DNA from: an uncultured Lachnospiraceae bacterium | Lineage (GTDB): Bacteria > Bacillota > Clostridia > Lachnospirales > Lachnospiraceae | Assembly: GCA_910584845.1 (NCBI GenBank) | Contig: CAJUDH010000002.1 | Coordinates: 124,001-188,000 of the forward strand | Length of the DNA: 64,000 bases | Direction: 5' to 3' | Part shown: piece by piece, positions 62,023 through 64,000 of the stretch | Layout: each line of letters starts with the position of its first letter | How positions within the stretch are numbered: position 1 is the first letter of the stretch | Made by a program: the position numbers and the translations under genes | The notes under the pieces: generated by a model | Told to the model about the DNA's origin: nothing | What the model saw: only the letters and a program-made list of their open reading frames with translations | The model's database searches: none

Positions 62023-63498
62023 TTACATCAATATGCCGGTCAGCGGGATACCCACAAGCAATGTAATGGCTAATTCCATCAGCACATAGGGAATCGTATA
62101 TTGATATACGTACTTGGTCGGAACCCATTCCTTATTGCTGTGCAGGATCGCAGCAAAGGGGGAAGCAGCCGGCGTAATTGCTGCCGAAAGAAGCACGAAC
62201 AAAATCAACAAGGTTACGATGGGCCTCGGGTTTGCCCCCGTCTGGGTACAGTAGGCCAGGATAACCGGCTGCAAAATCATGCCGATAACCAGGCTGTTGC
62301 ACACATTGGTCAAAACCATGGCCATGGCCAGCAAGAGTACGATGAACACAGCTGCGCTCATCCCCTGGAAAATGGGGGACAGGACATGGTTTAAAAACGC
62401 GGTAACGCCTGTGGACTCATTGGTCAGGACGCCGCCCAGCAAAATGGCCGCAACGATAATGAAATAAGCGCCCCAGCTTAAATTGCTGGCCACCACCTTC
62501 GGGATATCCAAAGCCGGCTTTCCTTCAATACGGACCGCTCCAAGGACTGCAACTGCCAAGATGGCCAGGCCGTAGCTGTTTGCTGCCAGGAAAGGCATTC
62601 CCGGAAGAGAAGGAAGGAGGCTCGGGAACATCATGCCAAGCACCAGCAGTACAAACCCGCCGGCAACCACCTTTTGCTGAAGGCTCATAGGCGGAAGCGG
62701 GTTTTTGTTGATGCTCTCCACGTCATAATCTTTCAATTTGGAGGCATCGGGGCGGATGACAAACTTGGAATACAGCAGGTTTGCCGTCATCATGAGGAAG
62801 CCTAAGGTGATAGCCACCGCCATATAGGACACGTTGTTTACATGTATGGACCCTTCCGGCAGGTTTTCTGTAATCTTGGCAAAGTTAGACAACAGGGCCA
62901 GGCCGTTCTGCATGTAAGGGGCCATGGGGAAACCGATCAGGGCAGAAACCACCACCAGGGTCAAGACCACCCGGGGGAACGCGTCCCCTTTCTTATACCC
63001 TACCTCATTAAAGATGTCATAGAGAACCGGCCAGAACAGCAGGATCGCCGTAAAGCAGTTAATAAAGCCAGCGATCAAATAAGAACCGATGCACACTACA
63101 TATACCAAAAGCCATGGTTTACCGTTGGTTACTTTCCTGGTCAGGAAAAAGCGGCCGATATACAAGGTAATCTTATAATACACCAGCGCGCCGGACATAA
63201 TCATCAGGAAAAAACATTGTTGCGTAACCGCAGAACCGAACGCTTCTTTGATCACGCCCCCCATGGGCATGTAATCCGAAAAGCCCAACATGACGATGGA
63301 CAACATGCTCCCCCACAAGGGGTCTACAAACGTCCACAAATACAAAGTGCCGATAAAAATTCCCAGCACTTGCATGCCAATCGGGGTAACTTCCGGCAAG
63401 TTCAGGGGCAAAAAGCGGAAAAACAGCATAATGGCCGCGCCGATGAGCGAATGGATAATGGTCATCGTGTCTTTCTTTTTTTCTGTTGCGTTTGCCAT
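62023..63498 (-). CDS. SLC13/DASS-type anion transporter
   Basis: A 491-residue membrane protein with about 12 hydrophobic segments in two repeated halves, resembling the SLC13/DASS (divalent anion:sodium symporter) and related ion-transporter families. Landmarks include FINCFTAILLFWPVLYD, IGFPMAPYMQNG and the C-terminal VLTNVCNSLVIGMILQPV and AAITPAASPFAAILHSN, which resemble the substrate-loop helices. These families carry sulfate, dicarboxylates or organic anions. As the first gene of the sulfotransferase cluster, it is a plausible importer for aryl sulfates, but substrate is inferred only from context. GAGGAGGAG precedes its ATG. Confidence 0.8.
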   Translation of the reverse strand: MANATEKKKDTMTIIHSLIGAAIMLFFRFLPLNLPEVTPIGMQVLGIFIGTLYLWTFVDPLWGSMLSIVMLGFSDYMPMGGVIKEAFGSAVTQQCFFLMIMSGALVYYKITLYIGRFFLTRKVTNGKPWLLVYVVCIGSYLIAGFINCFTAILLFWPVLYDIFNEVGYKKGDAFPRVVLTLVVVSALIGFPMAPYMQNGLALLSNFAKITENLPEGSIHVNNVSYMAVAITLGFLMMTANLLYSKFVIRPDASKLKDYDVESINKNPLPPMSLQQKVVAGGFVLLVLGMMFPSLLPSLPGMPFLAANSYGLAILAVAVLGAVRIEGKPALDIPKVVASNLSWGAYFIIVAAILLGGVLTNESTGVTAFLNHVLSPIFQGMSAAVFIVLLLAMAMVLTNVCNSLVIGMILQPVILAYCTQTGANPRPIVTLLILFVLLSAAITPAASPFAAILHSNKEWVPTKYVYQYTIPYVLMELAITLLVGIPLTGILM

Positions 63499-63559
63499 GT
63501 CTCTACTCCTCCTCAGTTGAGATTAGTTAATATCATAACGATTAGGGCAATATGCTGCA

Positions 63560-63660
63560 AAAAGCGCAGGCAGTCCCTCTCATTGTATACAAATAATACC
63601 ACACAAAAAAAGTCTTTCCCATAACATAAGTTATAGAAATGACTTTTTTGTGGTTTTTTT
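63560..63660. terminator. Terminator hairpin and likely start region upstream of the anion transporter
   Basis: A long hairpin (CCACA...AAAAAAGTC with GACTTTTTTGTGG, inner ATAAC/GTTAT) sits between 63599 and 63647; the run of T on the plus strand and T-rich minus strand side suggest a terminator of the trigger-factor-like gene, reading minus. A TATACAAT (near 63581-63588, minus strand) could be the -10 region of the transporter cluster; the -35 is unclear. Confidence 0.45.
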
Positions 63661-63701
63661 CACAATTTTTTGTGATATATCCCCATGTATTTGTTTCCTA
63701 T

Positions 63702-64000
63702 TTACTTTATGGCCGCATTGTCTTTCAGGAATATTACCACTTTATACAGCAAAGCCGTCTGGTCAACCGCTTCCTCCCCGTAGGTCTGTTGCATTGTCTG
63801 TACGTCCATGCCGTTCTCTAACGCCACAGCCTCGCGGTCAGCCGTTTCCACTGCCATGCCTTCCTTTTCTGCCACAGCTTTGGCTACCAGCTGCTGCTTG
63901 GCAGACTGCTCTGCCGAAGACCGGAGGACCTCTTTAAAGGAATCCTCAGTCATGCCTATGGCTGTTGCATAATCTTCCAGGGTCATGCTGTACATACCTG
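63702..64000 (-). CDS. Trigger factor-like C-terminal part, truncated by the window edge
   Basis: The last 99 codons or so of a larger protein; the frame runs out of the window at 64000. The helical sequence (TLEDYATAIGMTEDSFKEVLRSSAEQ, then KQQLVAKAVAEKEGMAVETADREAVALENGMDVQTM and the terminal VIFLKDNAAIK) matches the ribosome-associated C-terminal domain of trigger factor (tig). The proline isomerase domain would be outside the window, so naming is provisional. The stretch ends in front of the hairpin at 63599-63647. Confidence 0.6.
   Translation of the reverse strand, partial: GMYSMTLEDYATAIGMTEDSFKEVLRSSAEQSAKQQLVAKAVAEKEGMAVETADREAVALENGMDVQTMQQTYGEEAVDQTALLYKVVIFLKDNAAIK

Overview
The window looks like a chromosomal segment from a spore-forming, anaerobic, low-to-mid GC Firmicute of class Clostridia, most likely a Lachnospiraceae. 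The reasons are type III glutamine synthetase, class II aldolase, sporulation genes (spoIIR, a CotS-type kinase fold protein), clostridial hydrophobic W repeats, a DUF3798 ABC transporter, an anaerobic sulfite reductase (asrABC), strong AGGAGG ribosome binding sites and near-consensus sigma-A promoters. No phage, insertion sequence, CRISPR array, rRNA or tRNA was seen.

Left part (1-19 kb): a small secreted cell-wall-binding repeat protein, a 1057-residue hybrid sensor kinase, glnN, fba, a divergent polyprenyl synthetase, thrC, a GH27 alpha-galactosidase with a small zinc-ribbon protein, an AraC regulator that seems to have lost about 60 internal residues, a phosphoglucomutase, a CotS-like protein, a polysaccharide deacetylase with W repeats, a HAD phosphatase, and a solitary 46-residue FeoB-associated cysteine-rich peptide behind a near-perfect Fur box.

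Middle (19-45 kb): a four-gene ABC importer with a DUF3798 lipoprotein; rpoB-rpoC transcribed from their own promoter, without rplJL next to them, and divergent from a lysine-tailed membrane protein; a ddl-murI-DUF1934 cell-wall cluster; spoIIR; and an RND efflux operon (TetR, adaptor, RND pump, two TolC-like proteins). The tetR promoter carries three evenly spaced palindromic operators.

Right part (45-64 kb) is a sulfur region. A haem-precursor operon reduced to the siroheme branch (a HemC-CobA-HemD triple fusion, HemL, and a HemA-precorrin-2 dehydrogenase fusion; hemB is absent here) lies near asrABC, the siroheme sulfite reductase that would use its product. Upstream of asrABC on the same strand are two paralogous arylsulfate sulfotransferases without signal peptides, a thioredoxin, a thioredoxin reductase lacking the usual NADPH motif, and a SLC13/DASS-type anion transporter. 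Together these suggest a cytoplasmic organosulfate uptake and sulfo-transfer module with its own thiol redox pair, adjacent to sulfite reduction. It is the best candidate in the window for an undescribed system. The window ends inside a trigger-factor-like gene.
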